From positions 1 to 64,000 of the forward strand of contig NZ_WUQY01000021.1 in assembly GCF_009829085.1 (NCBI RefSeq): 64,000 bases of DNA. The letters are read 5' to 3'. Origin of the DNA: Sphingobacterium bovisgrunnientis (GTDB taxonomy: Bacteria; Bacteroidota; Bacteroidia; Sphingobacteriales; Sphingobacteriaceae). The notes beneath the pieces are model-generated. The model was given only the letters and a program-made list of their open reading frames with translations, searched no databases and was not told the origin of the DNA. Below are positions 1 through 8,715 of the stretch, piece by piece; position 1 is the first letter of the stretch; the number at the start of each line of letters is the position of its first letter. The position numbers and the translations under genes are program-made.

Positions 1-13
1 TTCTTAAAGAACT
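1..13 (-). promoter_or_regulatory. boxA-like antitermination motif of a presumed rRNA leader
   Basis: On the minus strand these bases read AGTTCTTTAAGAA, resembling the boxA motif (E. coli TGCTCTTTAACA; AGTTCTTTGA-like forms occur in Bacteroidota 16S leaders). It lies about 90 nt downstream of two tandem minus-strand promoters, with no coding frame between. The rRNA itself would be to the left of the window, so this is an inference from leader architecture. Confidence 0.4.
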
Positions 14-70
14 TCTATCGAATCCGCATCGCGCTTCTTCTTATATTTCGAGCATTACTGCTGTACTTAT

Positions 71-169
71 CTTTTTTGTTTTCCCTTCATTTCCGTCGGG
101 ACTGCAAAGGTAGAAACTTTATTTTAATCCGCAAATTTTATTTGAATATTTTTTCTTTTTTGTTTTCCC
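71..169 (-). repeat. Direct repeat in the leader downstream of each promoter
   Basis: The 15-mer CTTTTTTGTTTTCCC (plus strand) occurs at 71-85 and again at 155-169, each a similar distance downstream of P1 and P2. On the transcript it reads GGGAAAACAAAAAAG. The arrangement suggests the promoter-leader unit was duplicated or that both copies serve the same antitermination or processing role. Confidence 0.6.
105..135 (-). promoter_or_regulatory. Minus-strand promoter P1 (proximal)
   Basis: The minus strand shows TTTG (135-132), a 19-bp spacer and TACCTTTG (112-105), matching the Bacteroidota sigma-ABfr consensus TTTG-N17-23-TAnnTTTG. Transcription would run leftward from about base 101 into a G+C-rich start region, as is common for stable-RNA promoters. 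Confidence 0.6.
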
Positions 170-243
170 GATTTCTCAGTTTAAACTGTCTCTAACCTCG
201 TATTTCATCGCTGTTACCAGCGTTCCTCCCTTGCGGAGTGGTG

Positions 244-275
244 CAAAGATAGAAACATTTATACATCAACTCAAA
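244..275 (-). promoter_or_regulatory. Minus-strand promoter P2 (distal)
   Basis: A second consensus promoter on the minus strand: TTTG (275-272), a 20-bp spacer and TATCTTTG (251-244), followed by a G+C-rich stretch. It lies about 140 bp upstream of P1. Two tandem promoters without a downstream ORF in the window fit an rRNA operon leader. Confidence 0.6.
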
Positions 276-432
276 GCGTTTCTGAAAAATAAAAACGAAA
301 TTAATCGTAACTTATTGTGTATATGTGAATTATTTTTTAAAAACTATAAGAAACGAGGCTATTTATGAGAACAAGTAAAACAAGAAATACTTCTACACAT
401 GCTAAAAGGGATTTATATTAATGTAAATACAC

Positions 433-819
433 CTACTTCTTAAAAACCCAAAACTTCTGAAGTGTGAAATTAAATCCAAGTGAAACAATAATTTCGACTA
501 ATAATTTAGACAACAAAAAATGCCATTGCCATATATCGACTAGAATATAAATACCCAATGATTTCAGACTAATACTTCCAATTACTACAATAATAAATTT
601 CCAGAGTTGGGAACCTAATGATGTTTTAGTATTACCAAAAGACCAATAGCGATTAATTAGAAAATTAACAATTGCACCTAAAGAGCCACTTATCGCATTA
701 GAAAAAGGTGCTGAGAAACTCAACACCTTATAACAAAAAGAATAAATTGCAAGGTCAGTCATGCCGCCTAAGAAAGCAGACAACTGTGCCTTTAGAAATT
801 CTTTTAGTTTAAAACTCAT
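433..819 (-). CDS. GtrA-like small membrane protein
   Basis: A 128-residue polytopic protein with about four hydrophobic segments. The pattern fits the GtrA family (PF04138): a Gly-rich first helix, a central NFLINRYWSF-type motif after helix 2 and a C-terminal NFTLQKFWVF motif. GtrA proteins are thought to move polyprenyl-linked sugars or other polar lipids across the inner membrane. The start codon overlaps the stop of the upstream CDP-alcohol transferase gene (TAATG), so the two are translationally coupled. It is the last gene of the ceramide operon, so a role in transbilayer movement of a modified ceramide is possible but inferred only from position. Confidence 0.8.
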   Translation of the reverse strand: MSFKLKEFLKAQLSAFLGGMTDLAIYSFCYKVLSFSAPFSNAISGSLGAIVNFLINRYWSFGNTKTSLGSQLWKFIIVVIGSISLKSLGIYILVDIWQWHFLLSKLLVEIIVSLGFNFTLQKFWVFKK

Positions 820-1508
820 TATTTACTTTGATTTTGCTTTGCTAATTTCTCTGCATTGTCACGCTCATCCCCCATATCCAACAATTTCTTTGTATCACCC
901 ATATTAATAAAAAACAGCGCAATACAGATTACAATAACTGAATAGTGAATTGAGCCGACAAATAAAGCTTCCAATAAAAACACAAGCGATATTATAACGC
1001 GTATCTCCGTAGGCCCAACCAAACCAGCATCAATCGTATATTTGTCTGTGATTTTATAACGCAACTGCGAAATAATCATTGCCCAACCGTATAGTGCAAC
1101 TAAAGCAAATCCAGCGTATTTAAAATCACCTTGCGCGTAAAACACATACCCAAGTCCAATGAATACCACACTAATCCAATCCATAATAATATCCAGCGCG
1201 AAGCCGTACCACTTGCGTGATTTATTACGGTAAAAAGCAATACGTCCATCTAAAGAATCTCCAAACCATTGTACAAAGAAACCAAGAGCACCAACTAAAA
1301 TAAGACTTCTGTCTACATATTCTGCTAACAAGAAACTTCCCATAATCATCAATGACCCAAAGAAACCAATAGCCGTCAAGCCATCCGAAGACAACCAATT
1401 AGGAATTTTTGGCAATAGATACGTGATAAAACGCTGCTCTGGTTCACTTAATATATTTGTACGTTTTCTGTCCGCAAACAATTTCTTGTCAATTTTTCCT
1501 TCACTCAT
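819..1508 (-). CDS. CDP-alcohol phosphatidyltransferase family protein
   Basis: About 229 residues with several membrane helices. A cytoplasmic motif beginning at DSLDG and ending at ALDIIMD resembles the CDP-alcohol phosphotransferase signature DxxDGxxAR-x8-GxxxDxxxD. All four Asp are present, but the usual Arg after Ala is Phe and the spacing to Gly is one residue longer. Such enzymes transfer a phospho-alcohol from CDP-alcohol or CDP-diacylglycerol to an acceptor. The start is placed at the ATG at 1508; a longer frame would run into the epimerase gene ending at 1519. The operon context suggests a ceramide or phospholipid head-group enzyme; the substrate is unknown. Confidence 0.8.
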   Translation of the reverse strand: MSEGKIDKKLFADRKRTNILSEPEQRFITYLLPKIPNWLSSDGLTAIGFFGSLMIMGSFLLAEYVDRSLILVGALGFFVQWFGDSLDGRIAFYRNKSRKWYGFALDIIMDWISVVFIGLGYVFYAQGDFKYAGFALVALYGWAMIISQLRYKITDKYTIDAGLVGPTEIRVIISLVFLLEALFVGSIHYSVIVICIALFFINMGDTKKLLDMGDERDNAEKLAKQNQSK

Positions 1509-1518
1509 TACTTTATTT

Positions 1519-2517
1519 TTATAGCCAATTATTGTCTTTGTACCACAATAATGTCGCTGCCAAACCCTTTTCAAGATCGTATTTGGGCGTAAAACCCAAC
1601 TTTTGCTTCGCTTTACTAATATCACAACTCCAATTTTCCGCTGTCAATTCTCCTAAGCGTTCGGGATATATGACAGGCGTTTTACTGGAATTTTTATACA
1701 ACATTAGAGATATACGTGCCATAAAAGCTACAACTCGATAAGGTATATGCAAACGCAATGCCTTTTTTTTAAATGTTTTTCTAAAGATGTCGGCCATCGC
1801 ATACTTGGAATATACTTGACCGTCCGATATATTATAAAATTCTAATCCTTCTTGTGGTGCTTCACATCCTTTCAGCAAAATACCCACCAAATCTTTGACG
1901 TAGATGAAACTCAACTTCTGCGGATTAGCACCGATGTAAGGATCAAACCCCTTGTTTAATGTATCAAATAAAATAAACAAATCTTTTTCACGTGGACCAT
2001 ACACCGCTGTTGGACGAAATACCGAAATCGCTTTGTCGGCAAATCGTTTTTTTATATTTAATTCAGAAGTCTTCTTACTACGCCCATATACCGTTAGTGG
2101 TCGATAATCTGTTTCTTCGTGAATATCCTCAGAGCTATTGAAAGCTATTGGGCCAATTGCAGCCAAACTACTGACATATACAAAACGCTTTAACTCCACG
2201 CCTTCTGCAAATGCGGCTTGCATCAGATTTTGCGTCATTCCTACGTTGACACGAAGCATTTCTTCTTCAGACTTTGACTTTGTCAATGCTGCGGCATGAA
2301 TTACGTAATCGTATTTTTCGTGTAGAAAAAGTTGTTGCAATTCTTCTACATTCCCAAAATCAGGATGAATAAATTTGTCAACAAAAGCTTTAATATCATC
2401 CGTTTTGCTAGATGAACGGACAGCAGCATGCACTTCCCAACCTTTCTCCTTTGCAGCTTCGACTAAGTGCGAACCGACAAAACCACTTGCTCCTGTTATG
2501 AAAACTTTTTTCCTCAT
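1519..2517 (-). CDS. NAD-dependent epimerase/dehydratase, ceramide reductase (CerR)-like
   Basis: A 332-residue extended short-chain dehydrogenase. The N-terminal Rossmann motif is GASGFVG (residues about 9-15); a VYVSSLAAIG strand and a YGRSK active-site Tyr/Lys pair follow. It overlaps the upstream GNAT gene by four bases (ATGA). In Caulobacter crescentus the ceramide cluster contains an enzyme of this family (CerR) that reduces 3-oxo-ceramide. The spt-GNAT-epimerase order supports the same role here; the family alone would also fit sugar-nucleotide or steroid-type substrates. Confidence 0.78.
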   Translation of the reverse strand: MRKKVFITGASGFVGSHLVEAAKEKGWEVHAAVRSSSKTDDIKAFVDKFIHPDFGNVEELQQLFLHEKYDYVIHAAALTKSKSEEEMLRVNVGMTQNLMQAAFAEGVELKRFVYVSSLAAIGPIAFNSSEDIHEETDYRPLTVYGRSKKTSELNIKKRFADKAISVFRPTAVYGPREKDLFILFDTLNKGFDPYIGANPQKLSFIYVKDLVGILLKGCEAPQEGLEFYNISDGQVYSKYAMADIFRKTFKKKALRLHIPYRVVAFMARISLMLYKNSSKTPVIYPERLGELTAENWSCDISKAKQKLGFTPKYDLEKGLAATLLWYKDNNWL

Positions 2518-3635
2518 ATTGTTTTCTCATAGATACGGTAACGCTTATACAATTCACCATTGATTTGCTCAATGGCGTGATTCATCATATAATTATGTTC
2601 CAGCATCCAAGAACATTCACCACGCTCAATGCCATAGATTTTCGCATTCTTAATAATTCGACCGTATAAACATGCCTCAATACCCATCTTGCGATACTCC
2701 TCCAACACACCCAACATCATCACGCGAAGTGATTTAATTTTCTTGCGTCCGAATAACAATTTGAAAATTCCCGTAGGCAATAAACGTCCTCGCTTAATTT
2801 TAATCTGAATTTCGTTGATATTTGGAATACCAACGGCAAAGCCAATTATTTGATTTTCCTTCTCTGCGATTATACAGAAATTCGGATTTACAATCATTTT
2901 CAAATCTTTGGCAACATATGCGAACTCATCGTCCGTCATAGGCACAAAACCTAAATTCTTATCCCAAGCCTTGTTGTAAACCTGCTTAATTTTCTCAGCT
3001 TCGGACTTGAAATTATTTAGATCAATAAGACGCAAGGTAACACCAGAACGCTTTAAACGTTCTTCCAATTTGTCCATCAATAGGACTGAACGATCACTTG
3101 CTTTAGCTGTCGGAATATCATACGCAAATAAATCCACTTGCTTTTCAAAGCCGAAATTGCTTATCAAATCAATATAGTAAGGATAATTGTAAGTCATCAT
3201 GGCTACTGGAGGACGATCAAATCCCTCAATCAATAAACCACAAGTTTCATTCGTAGATAAATTTATAGGACCAACGATTTTCTCACCACCTTTATCCTTC
3301 ACCCAAGCCTGTGCAACTTCGAACAGCGCATTAGCAACATTTTGATCATTTATACAATCAAAAAAACCAAATTGCCCTTCCTTTACATTATTAAAAGAAT
3401 TGTGCTGCGTATTACAGATAGCGGCTATTCTTCCGACAATTTTATCGCCATCATACGCTAAAAAAAGCTGAGCTGAGGAATGCTTGTAGAATGGATGCTT
3501 ATTGGGATTTAACAAATCATCTTGCGCCACAAAAAGCTCAGGCACGTAATTCGAATCCCCCCTATACAAATCATGCGGAAAATCTATAAATTCCGCACGT
3601 TGTTTTTTATTCACTACAGGTATGATATTCATCAT
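2514..3635 (-). CDS. GNAT-like acyltransferase, bacterial ceramide synthase (bCerS)-like candidate
   Basis: A 373-residue cytoplasmic protein without signal peptide. It opens with a segment typical of large GNAT-like proteins (FPHDLYRGDSNYVPEL) and ends with a GNAT-like fold around LGVLEEYRKMGIEACLYGRI, an acyl-CoA pyrophosphate-loop-like stretch. In Caulobacter an unrelated-to-eukaryote, acetyltransferase-like protein (bCerS) N-acylates the long-chain base; the position directly after serine palmitoyltransferase makes that the best guess. Two adjacent ATG codons (3635, 3632) are possible starts. The gap to spt is 24 bp and the 3' end overlaps the next gene. Confidence 0.72.
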   Translation of the reverse strand: MMNIIPVVNKKQRAEFIDFPHDLYRGDSNYVPELFVAQDDLLNPNKHPFYKHSSAQLFLAYDGDKIVGRIAAICNTQHNSFNNVKEGQFGFFDCINDQNVANALFEVAQAWVKDKGGEKIVGPINLSTNETCGLLIEGFDRPPVAMMTYNYPYYIDLISNFGFEKQVDLFAYDIPTAKASDRSVLLMDKLEERLKRSGVTLRLIDLNNFKSEAEKIKQVYNKAWDKNLGFVPMTDDEFAYVAKDLKMIVNPNFCIIAEKENQIIGFAVGIPNINEIQIKIKRGRLLPTGIFKLLFGRKKIKSLRVMMLGVLEEYRKMGIEACLYGRIIKNAKIYGIERGECSWMLEHNYMMNHAIEQINGELYKRYRIYEKTI

Positions 3636-3659
3636 GTCCTTTATATTTTAAGAGTAAAC

Positions 3660-5199
<1,540 letters not shown>

Positions 5200-5655
5200 A
5201 TGGCTATATCTTCACAAATAAATATTAAAAATAAACGCGCATCTTTCGAATATCACTTGCTGGATAAATATGTAGCTGGCCTACAATTGTTGGGCACCGA
5301 GATCAAATCGATGCGTGAAGGGAAAGCAAATATTAACGATAGTTTCTGTTCTTTTTTTGATGATGGGCTTTATATCCGCAATATGCATATCGCAGAATAT
5401 TCATTTGGCTCATTCTATAATCATGAAGCAAAACGCGACAGAAAATTGCTTCTTACAAAGAGAGAATTGAAAAAATTAAAGGAGAAAGGTGAAGAAAAAG
5501 GTTTTACCATTGTGCCACTTCGCATCTTTATCAATGAACGCGGCTACGCCAAGATTGAAATCGCATTAGCGCAAGGTAAGAAAGACTTCGACAAACGCGA
5601 AACCTTGAAAGAGCGCGATAGCAAACGTGAGTTGGATCGTGTAATGAAGTATTAA
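5200..5655 (+). CDS. smpB: SsrA-binding protein SmpB
   Basis: A 151-residue basic protein that binds tmRNA and brings it to stalled ribosomes for trans-translation. It shows the family core: N-terminal [39 protein letters not shown], and the Lys/Arg-rich C-terminal tail ending in RELDRVMKY that enters the decoding centre. Length is normal. It converges on the AraC gene with only two bases between the stop codons and has no obvious terminator of its own. Confidence 0.96.
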   Translation: MAISSQINIKNKRASFEYHLLDKYVAGLQLLGTEIKSMREGKANINDSFCSFFDDGLYIRNMHIAEYSFGSFYNHEAKRDRKLLLTKRELKKLKEKGEEKGFTIVPLRIFINERGYAKIEIALAQGKKDFDKRETLKERDSKRELDRVMKY

Positions 5656-5657
5656 TA

Positions 5658-6563
5658 TTATACGGAAAGCATATAAGCACCTGGTGTGATTCCTTCTCGA
5701 TTTTTAAATAAGCGCACAAAATAATTGACGTCACTGAATCCTGATCCAAAGCAGGATTCTTTGACAGATTTAGTTATCTTCAACAGTTCCTTTGCTTTAT
5801 TCATACGTTCGCTGATAACGTATTCCATTGGACTTACTCCAAGCTCTTTCTTAAACATTCGCGTCAAACTGGATTTACTCATATTCGCGACTTTTTCTAA
5901 AGACTCTATCGAAATTTTTTCTGTAATTCGTGTACGAACAAACTCTTTTAAATGCAATAGCACCGCATTCGCAGAACTACCAATTTCTAACGCCAACAAA
6001 GATTGGGCTTGCATCAGACGTATCATTACTTCTTTAAACGTTAAATCCGCGTAAACACTTTTCAATGCATTGTTGTCCATCATGATTTTGAAGAACTTAT
6101 TCATAAGTTCTGTCAATTCAGGCGTATTGTACAAATAAAATAAGTCTGGATTGAAATTCCATTCCCCAATCATCTGATGTTTAGGACTAAACTCATTTAA
6201 GTAATTTAAGATGGAGTCAATCTTTTGTTTGCTCACCACTAAAGCCGTACACTGTGTGGGTTTGTGCAAAGTCGCTTCCGGAAAATCGATCAGCATTTTT
6301 GTATAAGAAGGCAACATAAGCATTTGTCCAGGATTATAATCAAAAGCTTGAATTTCGCCAATATGCATGACTTTTTTACCTTCTAGCATATTAATCAAAA
6401 CCATATCACCAAACTGTAAAGGCACGAGCGAACTTGCCTCATAGGTCTCAAAAACATGAAGCTCCATCTCATCGACAGCATAAGAACGCTTATTCTCGAT
6501 AAGTGTAGTAATTTCATTTTCCCTTGAAAATGGAAGGGTATTTATAAAAGATTTGTTCATCAT
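5658..6563 (-). CDS. AraC-family transcriptional regulator
   Basis: About 301 residues. The N-terminal two thirds resemble an AraC-type cupin/ligand domain; the last 100 residues hold two helix-turn-helix units (SIESLEKVANMSKSSLTRMFKKELG and the FSDVNYFVRLFKNREGITPG signature). The frame is open to 6572 but the first ATG codons are at 6563 and 6560. It is transcribed divergently from the aldehyde dehydrogenase, a layout typical for regulators of aldehyde or alcohol oxidation genes, so it probably controls aldB. The inducer is unknown. Confidence 0.9.
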   Translation of the reverse strand: MMNKSFINTLPFSRENEITTLIENKRSYAVDEMELHVFETYEASSLVPLQFGDMVLINMLEGKKVMHIGEIQAFDYNPGQMLMLPSYTKMLIDFPEATLHKPTQCTALVVSKQKIDSILNYLNEFSPKHQMIGEWNFNPDLFYLYNTPELTELMNKFFKIMMDNNALKSVYADLTFKEVMIRLMQAQSLLALEIGSSANAVLLHLKEFVRTRITEKISIESLEKVANMSKSSLTRMFKKELGVSPMEYVISERMNKAKELLKITKSVKESCFGSGFSDVNYFVRLFKNREGITPGAYMLSV

Positions 6564-6594
6564 ATTAATCAAACTTTTATAATTGGCTCGTAAT

Positions 6595-6602
6595 CAAATA
6601 TA
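6595..6602 (-). promoter_or_regulatory. -7 element of the AraC-gene promoter
   Basis: TATATTTG on the minus strand (6602-6595), with a TTG about 24 bp upstream. It would start transcription about 28 nt before the ATG at 6563. Confidence 0.4.
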
Positions 6603-6679
6603 ACAAAATGCTGACATACGAAGAAACAATAATTCTACACTTTGACACAAAAATGCTAAACCTTGAAAATCGTGTTGGG

Positions 6680-6687
6680 TATTTTTG
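6680..6687 (+). promoter_or_regulatory. -7 element of the aldehyde dehydrogenase promoter
   Basis: TATTTTTG matches TAnnTTTG and would give a leader of about 30 nt before the ATG at 6722. No good -33 element is visible at the normal spacing, consistent with an activator-dependent promoter, which would fit the adjacent AraC gene. Confidence 0.4.
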
Positions 6688-6721
6688 AATAAACAGATAA
6701 CACAAATAAATAAACACTAAT

Positions 6722-8224
6722 ATGGGTACTATTCAAAGACCAACGTTTAAAGAGCGTTATGACAATTACATTGGGGGTAAATTCGTAGCTCCTGTGCAAG
6801 GTAAATATTTTGACAATATCTCACCTTTAGATGGTAAAGTGTTTACACAGGCTGCACATTCAACAAAAGAAGATTTAGAATTGGCTGTGGATGCTGCTGA
6901 AAAAGCATTCCAAACATGGGGCAAAACATCAGCGACAGAAAGAAGTATTATCTTAAATAAAATAGCGGATCGCATTGAGCAAAATTTAGAATATATAGCC
7001 GCAGTAGAAACAGTAGACAATGGTAAAGCTGTTCGCGAAACGTTGAATGCCGATCTTCCATTAGCAATTGACCATTTCCGCTATTTTGCTGGCGTTATTC
7101 GTGCAGAGGAAGGTTCGTTAAGTGAATTGGATGCTAACACAGTTTCCTTAATCGTACACGAACCAATCGGTGTTATCGCACAGATTATCCCTTGGAACTT
7201 CCCGTTGCTAATGGCTGTTTGGAAATTAGCACCAGCGCTAGCCGGAGGTAATACTGTCGTATTAAAACCAGCAGAAAGTACCCCTACATCTATCATGGTA
7301 CTAATGGAAGTTATTGGAGATTTAATTCCTCCAGGAGTTGTTAACATTGTGAATGGTTTCGGTTCAGAATTAGGTCGTGCTTTAGTTACGAATCCAAAAG
7401 TAGGAAAAGCAGCGTTTACAGGATCTACAGCCACTGGTCGTATGGTCATGCAATATGCCACGGAGAACATTATTCCAGTGACATTAGAATTGGGCGGTAA
7501 ATCACCAAACGTATTCTTTGAGTCTGTAATGGATCAGGATGATGCTTTCTTAGACAAAGCTATTGAAGGTGCCGTACTATTTGCATTGAACCAAGGTGAA
7601 ATATGTACTTGTCCTTCGCGCTTACTAATTCAAGAGTCAATTTATGACAAATTTATTGCGCGAGTAATCGAACGTGTTAATGCGATTAAAGTTGGTGATC
7701 CATTGGATCCAACAGTAATGATGGGTGCGCAAGCTTCGAAAATCCAGAAAGATAAAATCCTTTCTTATATCAAACTAGGTAAAGAAGAAGGAGCAGAAGT
7801 ATTGACTGGTGGTGATGTAAACAACGTAGGTGAAGGATTTGAGGAAGGTTACTACATTCAACCTACGCTATTAAAAGGTCACAACAAAATGCGTGTATTT
7901 CAAGAGGAAATTTTTGGACCAGTATTGGCAGTTACTACCTTCAAAGACGAGAAAGAGGCTATCGAAATTGCGAATGACACGATTTACGGATTAGGAGCTG
8001 GTGTATGGACACGTGATGCACACCAATTGTATACTGTTCCACGTGCCATCCAAGCTGGTCGCGTATGGGTAAATCAATACCACTCGTATCCTGCTGGCGC
8101 ACCATTTGGAGGATATAAACAATCTGGTATTGGTCGTGAAAATCACAAAATGATGTTAGATCATTACAGACAAACGAAGAATATGCTTATTTCTTATAAT
8201 AAAGAAAAGTTAGGATTCTTTTAA
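6722..8224 (+). CDS. NAD(P)-dependent aldehyde dehydrogenase, AldB/ExaC type
   Basis: A 500-residue ALDH superfamily enzyme. It shows the IPWNFPLLMAVWKLAPALA cofactor segment, the general-base Glu in TLELGGKSP, the catalytic Cys in NQGEICTCPSR, and EEIFGPVLAV near the C terminus. The NQGE-CTCPSR form and the start MGTIQRPTFKERYDNYIGGKF are typical of acetaldehyde/chloroacetaldehyde dehydrogenases (AldB, ExaC, Adh). It is followed by a DUF779 gene, the usual genetic partner of this subfamily, and preceded by a divergent AraC regulator. The likely job is oxidation of short-chain aldehydes to acids. Confidence 0.92.
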   Translation: MGTIQRPTFKERYDNYIGGKFVAPVQGKYFDNISPLDGKVFTQAAHSTKEDLELAVDAAEKAFQTWGKTSATERSIILNKIADRIEQNLEYIAAVETVDNGKAVRETLNADLPLAIDHFRYFAGVIRAEEGSLSELDANTVSLIVHEPIGVIAQIIPWNFPLLMAVWKLAPALAGGNTVVLKPAESTPTSIMVLMEVIGDLIPPGVVNIVNGFGSELGRALVTNPKVGKAAFTGSTATGRMVMQYATENIIPVTLELGGKSPNVFFESVMDQDDAFLDKAIEGAVLFALNQGEICTCPSRLLIQESIYDKFIARVIERVNAIKVGDPLDPTVMMGAQASKIQKDKILSYIKLGKEEGAEVLTGGDVNNVGEGFEEGYYIQPTLLKGHNKMRVFQEEIFGPVLAVTTFKDEKEAIEIANDTIYGLGAGVWTRDAHQLYTVPRAIQAGRVWVNQYHSYPAGAPFGGYKQSGIGRENHKMMLDHYRQTKNMLISYNKEKLGFF

Positions 8225-8248
8225 CAAATCACACACTTTACAATTCTA

Positions 8249-8275
8249 TGGGGTTTCACTGTAAACCCCATTTTT
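8249..8275 (+). terminator. Terminator-like hairpin between aldB-type gene and DUF779 gene
   Basis: TGGGGTTT and AAACCCCA form an 8-bp stem with a 6-nt loop (8249-8270), followed by five T residues. It lies between two genes expected to be co-expressed, so it may lower rather than stop expression of the second. Confidence 0.6.
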
Positions 8276-8291
8276 GTCAAATCAACTTATT

Positions 8292-8666
8292 ATGATCAAA
8301 AGACTAGACGTAACAAAAGAAGCAAAAAACATTATTCAGCAATTAGCAGCCCAGCACGGCGATTTGATGTTTTATCAAGCAGGTGGATGTTGTGAAGGTA
8401 CGCAGCCACAATGTTTTGAAAAAGGAGGCTATTTTCCGCGCATGAATGACGCTATGATTGGCTTAGCCGAAGGTTACGAATTTTGGATAGATCGCGATTT
8501 GTTTGAATATTGGCAATATTCGCATTTTACGTTAGATGTACTGGATGGCTTTGGGCCTGGTGGCTTTTCTTTAGAAACGCCCCTCGGAAAAACCTTTAAA
8601 GTTCATTACAGACTATTTACTGAGGAGGAATTGAAAGATTTGGAACCAGTGAAAAGAAGTGAGTAA
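8292..8666 (+). CDS. DUF779 family protein
   Basis: About 124 residues. It carries the family's Cys cluster QAGGCCEGTQPQC (C33, C34, C41 from the ATG) and a conserved GPGGFSLETPLGKTF-like C-terminal motif. The function is unknown, but the family is very often encoded next to AldB-type aldehyde dehydrogenases, as here. The longer open frame begins with a TTG that sits inside the hairpin tail, so the ATG at 8292 is preferred. A metal-binding or redox partner role is only a guess from the cysteines. Confidence 0.85.
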   Translation: MIKRLDVTKEAKNIIQQLAAQHGDLMFYQAGGCCEGTQPQCFEKGGYFPRMNDAMIGLAEGYEFWIDRDLFEYWQYSHFTLDVLDGFGPGGFSLETPLGKTFKVHYRLFTEEELKDLEPVKRSE

Positions 8667-8700
8667 AAAAAGCTCAACTTTTTAAAGTTGAGCTTTTTTT
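8666..8700. terminator. Bidirectional terminator between DUF779 gene and pnp
   Basis: AAAGCTCAACTTT and AAAGTTGAGCTTT form a long stem with a two-base loop, flanked by an A-run on the left and a T-run on the right. It therefore works as an intrinsic terminator for both converging genes. Confidence 0.9.
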
Positions 8701-8715
8701 ATATGTTAAAATAAA

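Noticed and set aside
1509..1625. N-terminal extension of the CDP-alcohol transferase
   Set aside because: It would lie almost wholly inside the epimerase coding sequence, begins with a non-ATG or weak start and adds a basic segment unlike the family.
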